Origin: Aurantiochytrium sp. KH105
Lineage: Eukaryota; Sar; Bigyra; Thraustochytrida; Thraustochytriidae
NCBI GenBank assembly: GCA_003116975.1
Contig: BGKB01000151.1
Location: 1 to 64,000, forward strand
Length of the DNA stretch: 64,000 nucleotides
Direction: 5' to 3'
Part shown: one piece after another, positions 26,901 through 36,617 of the stretch
Numbering within the stretch: position 1 is the first letter of the stretch
Layout of the letters: every line of letters starts with the position of its first letter
Position numbers and translations under genes: made by a program
The notes under the pieces: generated by a model
What the model was told of the DNA's origin: nothing
Databases searched by the model: none
What the model saw: only the letters and a program-made list of their open reading frames with translations

Positions 26901-27761
26901 GAGGCACAGCGTGCGCGCGAACGTCATCTCATCGCAGAGTTGGCGAGCCAGTACGCGCGACTCAAACTCGGAGATGCCGACGAGCATTCACGCGGTCAGG
27001 ATGACCAGCATGAACTTGTCGACGAGGAAGATGCGATTAAGCATACCGAAGAGGATGAGCACCAGCTCCGCCTCGAGTCCGAAGCTCGTGTTGTCGAGCT
27101 ACAGCTCAAGGTGGAGGAACTCTCTGCAGCAAATGCCAAGCTCGCAGGAAACACGAACGCCAAGCAGCGGATCCGCTACGTGCAAGGGCTGCGCGACGAG
27201 ATCCAGCGATTACGCGAGAACGATGATCGCCTTCGTAAAAAGCTTCGCGCCTTTGAGCACAATGCCACCGCCACACACAACGTGGTCCCTGGTGCCACAG
27301 GCGCGGCAGCTGCGGAAGAACCACCCATTGCCAAGGCAAGCGAGGACGTTAGTGCTGCGTACATTCGTGAACTTGAGTCGCAAATCACGGATCTTCACGC
27401 TGTGCGGGACCGCGAGGCAGAGCGCGCCGAGCGACTTGAGGTTGAACTGGAGCAGCGCAACGCTGCCTTCAAGTCACTTTCTGAAAAGTCAATGCACCTG
27501 AAAAATCTCATTGAGCAAATCAAGGAGCGCCGGCCCGAGGCGTTGGACTTAAGTCGGCCCGTCATTGGAAACAACTTGAGTGCCGCCGCCGATTTTGGTG
27601 GAGACGGCAACGAAGCTGAGGTCCAAATTTTGCTCCTCGAGCAAGCATGCGCCGAGCGGGACGCGCTGCGACGAGAAAAAGAAGCCTGGGAGGCCGAACG
27701 AAAGCAGTTGCTCCGATCTTCGGCATCCGTTGTCGACGAAAATTGCCCGCAGCAAGTGTAA
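23931..27761 (+). CDS. N-terminal motor kinesin, kinesin-12 (KIF15)-like
   Basis: The product is 1276 aa in a single exon. The motor domain (about 38-400) has the P-loop 'GQTGSGKTHT', switch I 'NRESSRSHTVF', switch II 'VDLAGSERQK' and the neck-proximal 'STLKFAQRAKRVRNKAKVNED'. A Ser/Pro-rich region (about 600-720) interrupts the stalk, and a very long Glu/Ala/Gln-rich coiled coil follows to the C-terminus. The segment 'KQRIRYVQGLRDEIQRLREN' resembles the conserved C-terminal coiled-coil element of kinesin-12 proteins, and the switch II sequence matches KIF15 well. A plus-end motor role in spindle assembly or cell division is inferred. The subfamily is likely but not certain. Confidence 0.85.
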   Translation: MTQGMAHNRRGWDRVADEAAAGSGVSGAASGQGSQGSHVQVFVRVRPSEIVSGQSDAVRRSGTPAVRQISSTIIGADPSASPANEEQRFVYDGVFDGKATQEEVYAACGEPLVSEVVKGFNCTVLAYGQTGSGKTHTIFGPDLALEDPDSAMRGVLPRLLEDLFARFKTEAREHDKMEFLCKGGLVEIYNERVHDLLDGASDTNLQLRESMQRGVYVEGQSEVVFDTAQEALDTVRRGAEGRRVGATAMNRESSRSHTVFTLTLESRKPDADGVVVSRTSRVNIVDLAGSERQKLTKATDERLAEANFINKSLLCLGTVISSLAALADATGPSLRPHIKYRDSKLTFLLRDSLGGNSKTHMIANVNPSMHFIGETLSTLKFAQRAKRVRNKAKVNEDLASASLASLRAQVERLKADLAAAHANSSGPSRPLSSPTEHPEGDEPSSSAPQDEFALERVEQLLAHALASAEAARRRAEELTALVKSQSAAREQLTKALSSQKSLFKLKTGQVAQLVKDRTELAAQTLEKWQAHETQLGRIFLDVNPEAVDWRTKFEELRTTRRIDEARLDAVKETEAMNRQLGKEIKVLLESKRELQDLLASRPLQSISETGFPSPTNSVRSGGARKSLEAPLQAATPPGPGAKFDDDSARPPLVPPSSRPTAVGAGAMGGASSSGISISSNASVTSSSTPARVMSTRRRESGGSAGSVCPTPTPADLERAELSMLQDQKRRALSSLDEQHREEELEKLREETATLREEHKEIETKFAAAETALAEARAANEQLKHAEAAANKEIMALEERVSEAMSQRLALEKAREDLENLQAQHAVTERALADLQKLAKEEKEQLEAELADAKQTVENLAQSHSQHAAEAEEQEQQQQILQEEVEQLTQLREAQQATDRLRMAKLKSDLAEAETREQEASQKNSELEHAILQFRESLRKERARAEEAEAECERLAADKADVEQTAQNEAAQSEVLRANLSEAKSELAQVEEAQRARERHLIAELASQYARLKLGDADEHSRGQDDQHELVDEEDAIKHTEEDEHQLRLESEARVVELQLKVEELSAANAKLAGNTNAKQRIRYVQGLRDEIQRLRENDDRLRKKLRAFEHNATATHNVVPGATGAAAAEEPPIAKASEDVSAAYIRELESQITDLHAVRDREAERAERLEVELEQRNAAFKSLSEKSMHLKNLIEQIKERRPEALDLSRPVIGNNLSAAADFGGDGNEAEVQILLLEQACAERDALRREKEAWEAERKQLLRSSASVVDENCPQQV

Positions 27762-28040
27762 AAACCAGGTCTCGTCACGGAAAACTAAAAAGATGCATTT
27801 TCCTACTACATGCGTCATACACAAATGTCAATGAAACTGTTTTTTTTTTTTTTTGGATGGGCTGAAGGGGTCAACGTAGTTGTCCACACTTCAACCTGCT
27901 CCACTCAAATTTACATACAAAGAAAGAAGGAAGAAACGACGGGAAAAGGGATGGAGAAAAAGAGTATGGAGTAGCTGGCAGCAGGTTAGCTTTCTACACG
28001 GTGTCGTCGGCTCGTATCACAATTAACCAGACCAGATGCT

Positions 28041-31000
28041 CTAGCGCCGTTCAGTCTTGTAATAGGAATTTTCCGCTTGGACACAATCGATGCACCGACA
28101 TTTGCTTTCTACGTCGCAGGAGCGCAGCTTACCATGCGACTTGTAAGCTGTGCAAGCCTTACAAAAGACAAGATGGCAACCCCCACACGTGTGTCGCGAG
28201 TGGGAGGAAACCTTTTCGTTGCAGCGGCCGCATCGACGAACATTGGCTTCAATCGATGAGCTTCCGCCGGCAGAAAGCATCATCTGACGACGCACTGAGG
28301 TAGGCGGGGCCGCAGCCGGCGGTGGCGAAGGCGTGGTCGACCGAGAATCCTGCGAAGCGAGGCCCTTGATCAGATCGATGGGAGAAGACAACGCTTTCGT
28401 TGTCCGCTTTCTAATTGTAGACCCGATCTTTGCTCGTTTGGTTTTGCCATCGGCTGGCGAGGCGTTAGCATTGTCAGAGGAAATCTGGCTCGAGTTGTCC
28501 GTGTCGCTCTGAAAAGAACTCAAATCGTACACGGAGGCTTTGAAAGCATTCACTGCGCGTTTGAGCACAACATGACGCTTGACGATTTCCCACTTGGACT
28601 CTGACGATGGCGAAAGAGGAATGGAAATGTGGCGCTGCAAGTGGGTCGACTCTCCGCGCTCGCGTGTCGCTTCCAGCGTCGCCGGGTGCAAAACGCGAGG
28701 TGGTGCTGAAGCACTTGGTTGCGGGCCGCTGACAGGATTGCGACCCGAGCCACGTCCGAGCCAGCCGCGATTTGATCCGTTCCCACCTCGATTCATGGAC
28801 GGAAAGGCTGCCTCGACGGCGCGGCTGACAATGTCGTGGTGCGGCGACCGTGGGGTGATTGGGTTATCGTCGTCTTGGCCATGCTGGTTCGTCTGTCTCT
28901 CGATCTGCGCCCTGCGCTCAAAGTGTTTGATGAGCTTGGTGAGAGCGAGGTCGAGCCCAAAAGCAGTGCCAAAATGCGACTTGAGCATAAGAGTGAATCT
29001 CTCGCGAACACCACGCAAAAGCCGAACCTTTTCCCACGCAGGGGTGTTGCTAAAGAGCATGAGGCCGCCCAAGACGGAGGCCGCGGCCATGATTCGATAA
29101 TAGTTGTCGATGACGAGCGTGAATAGCGTAATGGGTAAGAGAAGAATGTTCTTGACAAGACGCCAAAACATGTCCACGACGCTCACACAGGCTTCGAGGT
29201 TGGGACTGATAGGCAGCGTCTCGCTTGCAGGCGAAACGCCAATTAGATTCCAGGCCTCTACGCGATACAAGTATTTTTTCCGCGTGTTCAGATGCAAGTC
29301 TTCGGCCGAGGTGGAAAGTCCACTGTAAACAGTAACCCAAGGGTCTGATTCAGGCGCGTTGGCCTCACGACGCAACACCCTGTACTTGTGGATTGGAAGT
29401 TCATCCTTGGGCGAGACCGCGTGACCCATCTTTGTCCACTTGAGCTTGATGGACCCGCAGGTGTCCCCAGGCTGCGGTTCGAGATAAAAGTGCTGTGTCG
29501 GTGCCGTACCGAGTCCCATGAAGAGCACGGAAATGGCGCGTGTAATGAGGCTGCGATGGTGGGCGTCATGAATGCCAAGCTCGTGCAGTCGTTCGTCGCC
29601 GTGCTTGCCAATAAGCTGCGCGAGCTCAAATCCAGTAAAACCGTTGTCGCGGAACTTGTCTGCGTATTGCGGAAGCTCGACAGCATTTGCAATCCAATCT
29701 GCAGTCTTTGACGCAGTCATGAGACGCTGCATGCCCTTCCAGCGAAGCTCGAACTCTGTGGGGAGGATCACGGCGTCCTCGTCGTCGTCCATGGCCGCAA
29801 TCCCCACCTCGACGCCCCTGCTCTCGATGAACTTGCGCAACTCAGTCTCTCGCGGGGACACCTCGGCGCCTGGTCGCTTCTTGATCCCTTCGCTCAATTC
29901 GTTCACATACTGGCGCAGCTCCGTCCCGTCAATGTCTCCATCGCCATCTAGATCGGCGTTGGAGAAAACGTCGCGCATCAACTTGCCATCAGGTTCGGGC
30001 ATGAAGTCCCTCCTGTCGTGAGATCGATCGTGATGATCGGTGCTCGTTGTCTGCTTCGGTACGGGCGTGTTGAGTGGTTCTGACCCATTGCGCGGCAGCT
30101 TGCTCTCGGCTTTTTTTTCGGAACCTGGAGCGGACTTGCGGTCAGACGCACTTCCGCAGCGCGCATAACTATAGGGGCTTCTGCCAACAGCGTTCCACGC
30201 CTCGATACGAAGCTCGACATTCGCATTAGCCGGAACGCCGGTAACAGTAAGCTTGTGCGTGCCAAGGTCATCGAGCACGCCAGCAGGTCTCCATGGCTTG
30301 GACTTGCCCATGCCATCTGTCGTGCGCGCAAAGACGCGAAGGCGATGAATTGGCAAACTTCGTGGCGACCCTTCGGATCCACTGGCTTGTTTGTCGGATT
30401 TTTCTCCGCCGTCGTTGCCTTGCTCAGAGCCTCTGGAGACGTGCGCGCCGCTATCTGGAGGGGCTTCTGCCTCAGAGAGGTCCCATCGGGCAATGACGTG
30501 CTCGGGGTCGTCGCGAGAACGTTCGCACGAAATTTGGGGGGCGCCCGGAAGACTTGCAAGACCAAAGAGACGGACGCTAATTGCGCGCTGGATCTGGCGC
30601 ACATGGAAGCGAGAATCAACCCCAAGGTCTTGAAGAAGCTCTGCATCTTCAAGTAGCATAGGAAGGTCAAAGCCTTTGACGCTATTTTCTCGAAAGGCGT
30701 CGGCGTAACGGGGCAGCAGGACGGCGTGTTCCACCCATTCTGCAACCTCCTCGGGCGTCGCGAGCGAGGTGAGTCTGCGCCAGTGGCTGGAGAGGTCGTT
30801 GACTTGAATGCCGGACTTTTCGTCTTGGTTGACGTGTTGCACTGCGTCGCGCACGCCCTGCTCGATGTCCATGACGTCGCCCACGTTGAAGCGCTGAGCA
30901 ACGCGGAGCAGCTCTGACCCGGAGAGCGTCCCGTCGTCATCGGTGTCAACCTTTTTGAAAAAGCTCGATCCTGCGAGCTCCATGTCTGAGACCCTGCCGT

Positions 31001-31112
31001 CGCCGTCGCTGTCGAGGGATTCGCCTGCCATTGCAGGCGGCGCTGCGAGGGTCAATCCCTGCCGGGCAACAGCCTCGAACACGACCAGAACCGCGCAGAT
31101 CGCCGCGAGCAT
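28041..31112 (-). CDS. STIM-like ER membrane protein: [EF-hand, SAM-like, FN3] x2, TM, C-terminal zinc finger
   Basis: The ATG at 31112 places a signal peptide (AAICAVLVVFEAVARQGLTL) at the N-terminus, giving 1023 aa; the frame stays open upstream but is low-complexity leader. Luminal unit 1 has two canonical EF loops, DSDGDGRVSDME (about 34-45) and DTDDDGTLSGSE (about 54-65), a SAM-like helical domain (about 120-185) and an FN3-like domain (about 190-310). Unit 2 has EF loop DLDGDGDIDGTE (about 385), a second SAM-like domain containing 'AVELPQYADKFRDNGFTG' (about 470-535) and a second FN3-like domain (about 545-640). One or two hydrophobic spans at about 650-690 follow, then a basic tail ending in a Cys/His-rich zinc-finger-like region (CGRC, CGGC, FCKAC, CRCIDC; about 957-1017). 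EF-SAM-TM order and the 'VELPQY' motif match metazoan STIM Ca2+ sensors, but FN3 domains and the duplication do not. A Ca2+-sensing ER role is inferred. Confidence 0.75.
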   Translation of the reverse strand: MLAAICAVLVVFEAVARQGLTLAAPPAMAGESLDSDGDGRVSDMELAGSSFFKKVDTDDDGTLSGSELLRVAQRFNVGDVMDIEQGVRDAVQHVNQDEKSGIQVNDLSSHWRRLTSLATPEEVAEWVEHAVLLPRYADAFRENSVKGFDLPMLLEDAELLQDLGVDSRFHVRQIQRAISVRLFGLASLPGAPQISCERSRDDPEHVIARWDLSEAEAPPDSGAHVSRGSEQGNDGGEKSDKQASGSEGSPRSLPIHRLRVFARTTDGMGKSKPWRPAGVLDDLGTHKLTVTGVPANANVELRIEAWNAVGRSPYSYARCGSASDRKSAPGSEKKAESKLPRNGSEPLNTPVPKQTTSTDHHDRSHDRRDFMPEPDGKLMRDVFSNADLDGDGDIDGTELRQYVNELSEGIKKRPGAEVSPRETELRKFIESRGVEVGIAAMDDDEDAVILPTEFELRWKGMQRLMTASKTADWIANAVELPQYADKFRDNGFTGFELAQLIGKHGDERLHELGIHDAHHRSLITRAISVLFMGLGTAPTQHFYLEPQPGDTCGSIKLKWTKMGHAVSPKDELPIHKYRVLRREANAPESDPWVTVYSGLSTSAEDLHLNTRKKYLYRVEAWNLIGVSPASETLPISPNLEACVSVVDMFWRLVKNILLLPITLFTLVIDNYYRIMAAASVLGGLMLFSNTPAWEKVRLLRGVRERFTLMLKSHFGTAFGLDLALTKLIKHFERRAQIERQTNQHGQDDDNPITPRSPHHDIVSRAVEAAFPSMNRGGNGSNRGWLGRGSGRNPVSGPQPSASAPPRVLHPATLEATRERGESTHLQRHISIPLSPSSESKWEIVKRHVVLKRAVNAFKASVYDLSSFQSDTDNSSQISSDNANASPADGKTKRAKIGSTIRKRTTKALSSPIDLIKGLASQDSRSTTPSPPPAAAPPTSVRRQMMLSAGGSSSIEANVRRCGRCNEKVSSHSRHTCGGCHLVFCKACTAYKSHGKLRSCDVESKCRCIDCVQAENSYYKTERR

Positions 31113-34100
31113 CACGCGCGGCTTCCGTCTGGCCGCGTCTCCGCTCCCGCGCTCGCGTCCCCGGCGCCCGCCTCGCTCCGCGGCGACGCCCGCCGTCCTC
31201 CGCGTCGCCGCAGTCCCGCCCAAGGTCGCTGTGCTCCTGCTCCACGTCGCCGTCGCCGTCGACGTGGCCGAGGTCGCCGCAGAAATCTCCATCTCCGCGC
31301 GGCGGCCGCGCGCCGCGGAGCGCGTCCGGCGCCGCAGCTCGCGGCCGCAGCCCGGCGCCGCCGCGGCGCCCGCGGGCCCGCGCCCGCGCGCAGGCGCGCC
31401 TCGCGTGGCGCCCTCCATTCGGCGTCCGCTCGCCGCGCCAGCTGGGTTCAAACTCTGCAGAGTTTGAAAATCGAGGCCGTCGATCGTCCGTTCAAACTGT
31501 TCCGCGCCTCGATGCCTCCCGCTTCTTGTTTGTTTTCCTCGCGCCTTCCCTCGCGGCCAAGCCGTGCGCTTCGACGCCCGGCGGCGGCCCAGGCCGGGCG
31601 GAGGGAGCGGGCGCGCGAGCGAGCAGGCGGAGCGGCCGCGACGCGCGCGCTGCGTGCGCTCCGTCGCCGAGGAGGTAGGTATGCAGATGGCGGGCGAGGC
31701 GGAGGATGAGATGGAGGAACGGCCCTGACCGGATCTGCGAACGCCCGCGACCGCGGCGAGCCCGACCGCGGACCTGGCGCGCCTGGTACCGCGCGCGGGC
31801 TCGCGGCGACGGCGCAGGGCTGCGGGCCTCGCTGCGCGTTGCGCCTCGCTCGGGCGTCGCGGGCTCCACAGTTCGCGCGATGGAGACGAGATGAGTTGAG
31901 ATCTGGCGCGAAATGGCGCAAGAGGCGTTGCCTCGCCTCGCCTCGCCTTGCCTTGCCTTGCCTTGCACGCCGCTGCGCCGGCGGAAGCTCCCGCCGCGCG
32001 CGGCCCGCCTGCGCAGCTCGGCCGCGCTCGCCGCTCGCTCGAGAGGCCTCGCGCGCAGAGCCCCGCGGGGTTGTTTGCGGTTTGCTCGCTCGCCCAGAAC
32101 CGCACAGTCCTGCTCGCGCTCTCGACCCCGATGCCGCACACGCGCACACGAGCAACGTCTGCGGCGCCGAGGACCTCGCCGAGGACGTCGAGCTCGCGGA
32201 CCCGGAGAGGTCGCGGGGACCGCGGAGACGGCCGAGGCGGGAAGGTACTCCGCGACGCGGGCCGGGAGCGGCCGTGCTCGAGCGATTTGCTTGCGCGCGA
32301 GGATCGGTTGGATTGGGTGACCCGGGCGGCGGGTTTGGGTTTTGGGGAGCTAAAGGAGGGTGTGCGACGGGTTTGGTGTTGTGTGCTCGCAGCCGGAGCG
32401 CCCGCGGCGTCGCGGTGGATTAGGGCACGGGGCGCGCTGGCGCTGGATGGGATGGATGCTCACGGTGTGGATGGCGCGTCGCTGGAGAAATTGAAGGTGG
32501 CCAACGAGCGAGCTAGGGAACCCAGCTGGCTCGGTTCGTGGGCGGGGCGAGATTGTGTTGTGTATACGTTGGAGACGGAGGTGGCCGGGATCCGGGTAGA
32601 GCTTGCTTGGCCTGGGTGGTCAAGGTTGAGCTCGAAGAGGAATCCAGATATACCGACCGCCACGTGCCGTACGGGGGATGATGGAAAAGGGCGCCAAGAA
32701 ACTACCGGTCTTCCTGCCCACTGCCGCTGACCAGCACGTGCCGAGCTGCGACCAGCAACAGGTATAGCAACGTGCTTTCGTTCTTTCTTTCTTTTCTTCT
32801 TCCTTGTTATTTTTGTCTTTAACGGCGGGTATAGGCCTACGTGTGGCGTGGACATCAACTGCGAGATGCTCTCTCTTTGTCGAGCTTGTCGGCGCAAAAA
32901 ATGTCTCTGTTTCCCTCTCCATCTCTCATCTCCGAGTCCAAGAGGGGGAGACTCAAGCTGCTCACGGCACACCAACACAGTCTCACTCTCACGCAACTTT
33001 AAATGAGTCGTCATCAGCCAGCTAGACCTAGGCCTAGCTATTGGTACCACAAGGACTGTTTTTTATCATCAAGAGACGCTGACGAGTCAACGGCAATGGT
33101 GAGAATCTGTCCTACCAGAGGTAAACCAGCCCTCGTCTCCTCTACTACCACCACCAACACCATCACTACTGCTTGCTATCCACCACCCACCACGGCGATG
33201 ATGATCGAAAGGGAAAAAATGTCCGATTCATCTCCAGCAAAGACATAGGCCAGACATCACCCGCAAAAGACGTTTCCCCGATCGATCGATCGGCTCCATC
33301 CAGCTGCAGGTGTATGAATGAGCAAGCCACAACTACTTGATGCGGAGGCCTCACCGCCTCATCTCCTCATCAGCGGCAGCGCCAGCGATGCGACATGTGA
33401 CTGCGACTGCGACTCGCTCGACCGAACTGAATTACTAGACTGGCGCGGCTGCGGCGAAAGCGGAAAAGATGTTGCGAAGGAGGGCAAATGACCCCCGAGC
33501 GGGCGGGGGTCAGAGCCGTTCTCCCCCTTAGTCCCTAGCAGCTCTAGGCACGCCGGGTCGCGCACACGGGCAGTCCGCGCGAAGAAGGAAGATGGAGACC
33601 CGCCGCAGTTTACCCGTGGCAAGAGAAAGCGCCGTTCTTGCCGGCTCGCTCGCTCAGCACTCACTCAAGCACTCACTCACTCACTCACTCACGGGTTTTG
33701 AGGTCAATATTCATTGTATACCAGTGCGCGGCACAGGCTTGGCTTCGCTTGCACTGCTTTGGCTTGACTTCTAGGACTTGACTTGACTTTGCACTGCACG
33801 TTAAAACGCCCTCCGAGCAGATCGAATACCCCGGCGCGCGTCCGTGGGGGTGGACGCGACGCTGAGCGAAGGCGCTCGACTCGAGCGCGAACTCAAGCAG
33901 CAGCTAGCAGCCTCCAGCTTTATCGACCGCCATCGCGCGCGCTGCGCCGACAGCCAAAGAGGGGCAGTTCGGCACTACTCGCTGCGCCGCAAACGGGGCT
34001 GAAGAAGCCAGCCACCGCTCCATCCGCTCTCGCTTGGACTGCGAGCGACACGAGTACGAGAGACTACGAGGCGAGCGCCAAGACGCGGGGCGACGCACGC

Positions 34101-34129
34101 CGCGTAGAGGTCACAGAAGAACCGAGGAA
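31113..34129. other. Large divergent intergenic region, 3.0 kb
   Basis: It lies between the STIM-like gene and the first sulfatase. The first 1.2 kb is extremely GC-rich and open in several frames, translating to Arg/Ala/Pro/Ser-rich sequence, which is most likely leader/promoter. Farther along are a CCTTG-type run (about 31933-31966), the octamer TAGGCCTA twice (32832-32839 and 33029-33036, the latter within a near-perfect 20-bp palindrome) and a CTCA tetranucleotide run (about 33660-33690). I saw no frame with a recognisable domain, but this is the largest unexplained stretch, and a short spliced gene cannot be ruled out. Confidence 0.4.
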
Positions 34130-35926
34130 ATGAGGAGCAGAGTCGACGTTGCGCTGGCCGTAGTGGCGCTCGTGGGCGTCTTCGCAAGTAGCAGCGCCAC
34201 CAAGAAGAATGTGCTGCTCATTCTATGCGATGACCTCCGAGCAGAGGCTGGCGCGTATGGCAGCTCCGATGTAAGCACACCCAATATGGACGCCTTTGCA
34301 GAAGAAAGCGTCCAATTTAACGCTGCCTTTGCGCAGATTCCCAAGTGCGGGCCCGAGCGCGCATCCATGCTCAGCGGACGCAATCCCACCAAAACAAACT
34401 ACTATTATCACTCGACCAGCCGTCTCGAGCTCAACCTCATGCGCAAGAGTATTCCCTTGCCCAAGCATTTTGCATCGAGTGGCTACCGTACCGTGGGATC
34501 GAGCAAGGTATTCCACTTTCGCGGCTCCAACCAGAAGCTCTTTCAGCGCTACGAATTTCAACCAGTGGTCATCAACGAAACGTGCCGAACCGGCTCCGCT
34601 CTGTACTGCAGTGCCGAAACGGAAGACATTTGCCCAGATAAACGATCCGTGGACTACGCCATGGAGCAACTCGAATGGCTCGAAAGCAGAAAAAAGGAAA
34701 AACCCTGGTTCATGGCCGTCGGAATTCGCCGACCACATCTCCGATGGGAAGTCCCGAACTCGATCTGCACGTTTGACGATGTAAATTCCAGAACAGCGAG
34801 CGACCCTGTTCCCAACGACCTTCCCACTGACATCCCGGAAATTGCGCAGCGAAAGACCTGCGAACCAATCTTGGACAGCAGCGAGCTTCAGAATGCTGGT
34901 TCGCTTTACGGAACCTCGGACGAAACGGCCCCCTATGGCGAGGTGCTCGAGATCGAAAGTGGCCTGACCAAAGATCTACGCATGCGCTACTTTTGCGCTG
35001 TCAACTGGATTGACACGCTCATTGGTCAACTCCTTGAAAAGGTCAAGGACATGGGCATCGAAGACAAGACGGTTGTCGTCTTGACCTCTGATCATGGCTT
35101 TAACCTTGGAGAGAACCAGCAATGGTGCAAAATGAGTCTTTTTGAGCCTTCTCTCAAGGTCCCGTTATGGATCAAGGACCCAGACAGTCCTGCAAGCTTT
35201 GGCACGGTGCGCCCGCACCCAGTCCAGCTACTGGACCTGATGCCGACACTTGGAGAGCTGGCTGGCGCGCCAATGACGAGCCGCGAAATCAAAAAGGGCA
35301 AGGTCGACGCACGTAGCTTTGCCTACCTTGTGCGCGGTGACGACAAGCCTGATGAAGACGCTCTCGAGGTTCTTGAGACGCAGCCATCAGTTGCAGGGTT
35401 CAACTTTTCGTACCCTATTGGTGCTGCATCGTTCTCGATTGTCCAACGCTGCAACGTTCCAGGATGCGAGAGTCTCATGGCCAAGGACTTTGTGGCCATG
35501 GGGTATTCGGTGCGCACGGACCGCTTCAGGTACACCGAATGGCGCGACTGGAATACACGCGGCAGCGCGGGAGACTTTTCGGAAAGTGGTTTCATCGGGG
35601 CCGAGCTGTATGACTATGATGATGAGGGCGAGGCGACAAACATTTATGCGACCAACCCATCTCACGAGCAAGTCGCAAAGCTCTCTGGCTATTTACGAGC
35701 TCACTATGTGCCATGCTTTCGAGACACGGACGGCAACGTCATTAAGAAAGCCGATGACTGCAACGAAAGGGGCGATCATTGCGTTTTCTACAAGCGTCGC
35801 TGCCGCGATAGGATCGATTGCGCCTTTCTCGGCAAGAAGTCAGCTTCAAGATGCGAGTCGCATCCCCACTGCCGCTGGTCCAACAGAAATTGTGTCGTTG
35901 ACACTTCGGCGCTTGTCTTTGCTTAG
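34130..35926 (+). CDS. Secreted sulfatase, iduronate-2-sulfatase-like
   Basis: The product is 598 aa. The ATG at 34130 opens a clear signal peptide (DVALAVVALVGVFASSSA). The alkaline-phosphatase-fold sulfatase core starts at 'NVLLILCDDLRAEAGAYG', with the metal-binding Asp pair. The formylglycine motif is C73-G-P-E-R in 'PKCGPERASMLSGRNP'. The invariant Cys, Pro and Arg are present, but position 4 is Glu instead of the common Ser/Ala. 'IRRPHLRWEVP' and 'TSDHGFNLGENQQWCK' match iduronate-2-sulfatase-type enzymes. The C-terminus adds a Cys-rich tail of about 60 residues with several C-x(4-7)-C spacings. Likely action is desulfation of polysaccharides outside the cell or in the lysosome. A second sulfatase follows 0.7 kb downstream. 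Confidence 0.9.
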   Translation: MRSRVDVALAVVALVGVFASSSATKKNVLLILCDDLRAEAGAYGSSDVSTPNMDAFAEESVQFNAAFAQIPKCGPERASMLSGRNPTKTNYYYHSTSRLELNLMRKSIPLPKHFASSGYRTVGSSKVFHFRGSNQKLFQRYEFQPVVINETCRTGSALYCSAETEDICPDKRSVDYAMEQLEWLESRKKEKPWFMAVGIRRPHLRWEVPNSICTFDDVNSRTASDPVPNDLPTDIPEIAQRKTCEPILDSSELQNAGSLYGTSDETAPYGEVLEIESGLTKDLRMRYFCAVNWIDTLIGQLLEKVKDMGIEDKTVVVLTSDHGFNLGENQQWCKMSLFEPSLKVPLWIKDPDSPASFGTVRPHPVQLLDLMPTLGELAGAPMTSREIKKGKVDARSFAYLVRGDDKPDEDALEVLETQPSVAGFNFSYPIGAASFSIVQRCNVPGCESLMAKDFVAMGYSVRTDRFRYTEWRDWNTRGSAGDFSESGFIGAELYDYDDEGEATNIYATNPSHEQVAKLSGYLRAHYVPCFRDTDGNVIKKADDCNERGDHCVFYKRRCRDRIDCAFLGKKSASRCESHPHCRWSNRNCVVDTSALVFA

Positions 35927-36617
35927 CTAGTATCCTGAATTGAATTAGTGCTCGTAGGAACTTTTGGTGTTTCAATTCTCTTTTCTCTTTTCCGACTCGC
36001 TTTTCTTCGTGTTGCGCTACTTCGTGGCTAGGCTTTTTGACTAGGGTGGTTCAGAGCAAACGGCAACCAACCAATCAACCCCCTTCGAGTCAGGCTCCCC
36101 CAGACCGCTGCCGACCGCCACCGCCGCAGGGCCCGGGGGCCTATAACGGAACAATCCTGAACAAAACAACGAAACAAAAAGCAAATGAAGGAGTACACAC
36201 CTTGTCGAACCCCCCTTTTCCCCTTCATCTTCTCCCCTGCGTTTTAGCTTTCTCATCGCGTAGGTCAGCCAGCGTGGTAACCCCGCGGGAATGGCTCCGC
36301 GCCCGCACTCAAAGAATGGCGAGGAGGTCAGTTCTGGCTTGACGCTTATTAGTAATATGATCTATCCGGTACATTGCGAGCCGACCATGCCTCGGACTCT
36401 TAAATTTTGTTAGAGTTGAACGAGTTGAAAGCAAATTTATCGCACTTGCAGACAGGTGTTAGGTAGATTGGTAGGTGTCTGCAGCTGAGGCTCCGTCCTT
36501 TCACTTCGGGGCAATTTGTATTCCCGAGGGTGCATCAAACAAAGCGTGCGTGCGCGCAAAACCCTCAGAATCTTGAGGCGGGAACGTCCATCACATTCTC
36601 AGCAAACCCTCAAAAGA
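35927..36617. other. Intergenic region between tandem sulfatases
   Basis: These 691 bp hold the 3' end of one sulfatase gene and the promoter of the next. No recognisable gene or terminator-like element is seen. The last 250 bp are AT-richer than the surroundings. Confidence 0.4.

Noticed and set aside
31113-32147. About 345-codon open N-terminal extension of the STIM-like protein
   Set aside because: It is Arg/Ala/Pro-rich low-complexity sequence, while an internal Met is followed at once by a good signal peptide, so the extension is more likely untranslated leader.
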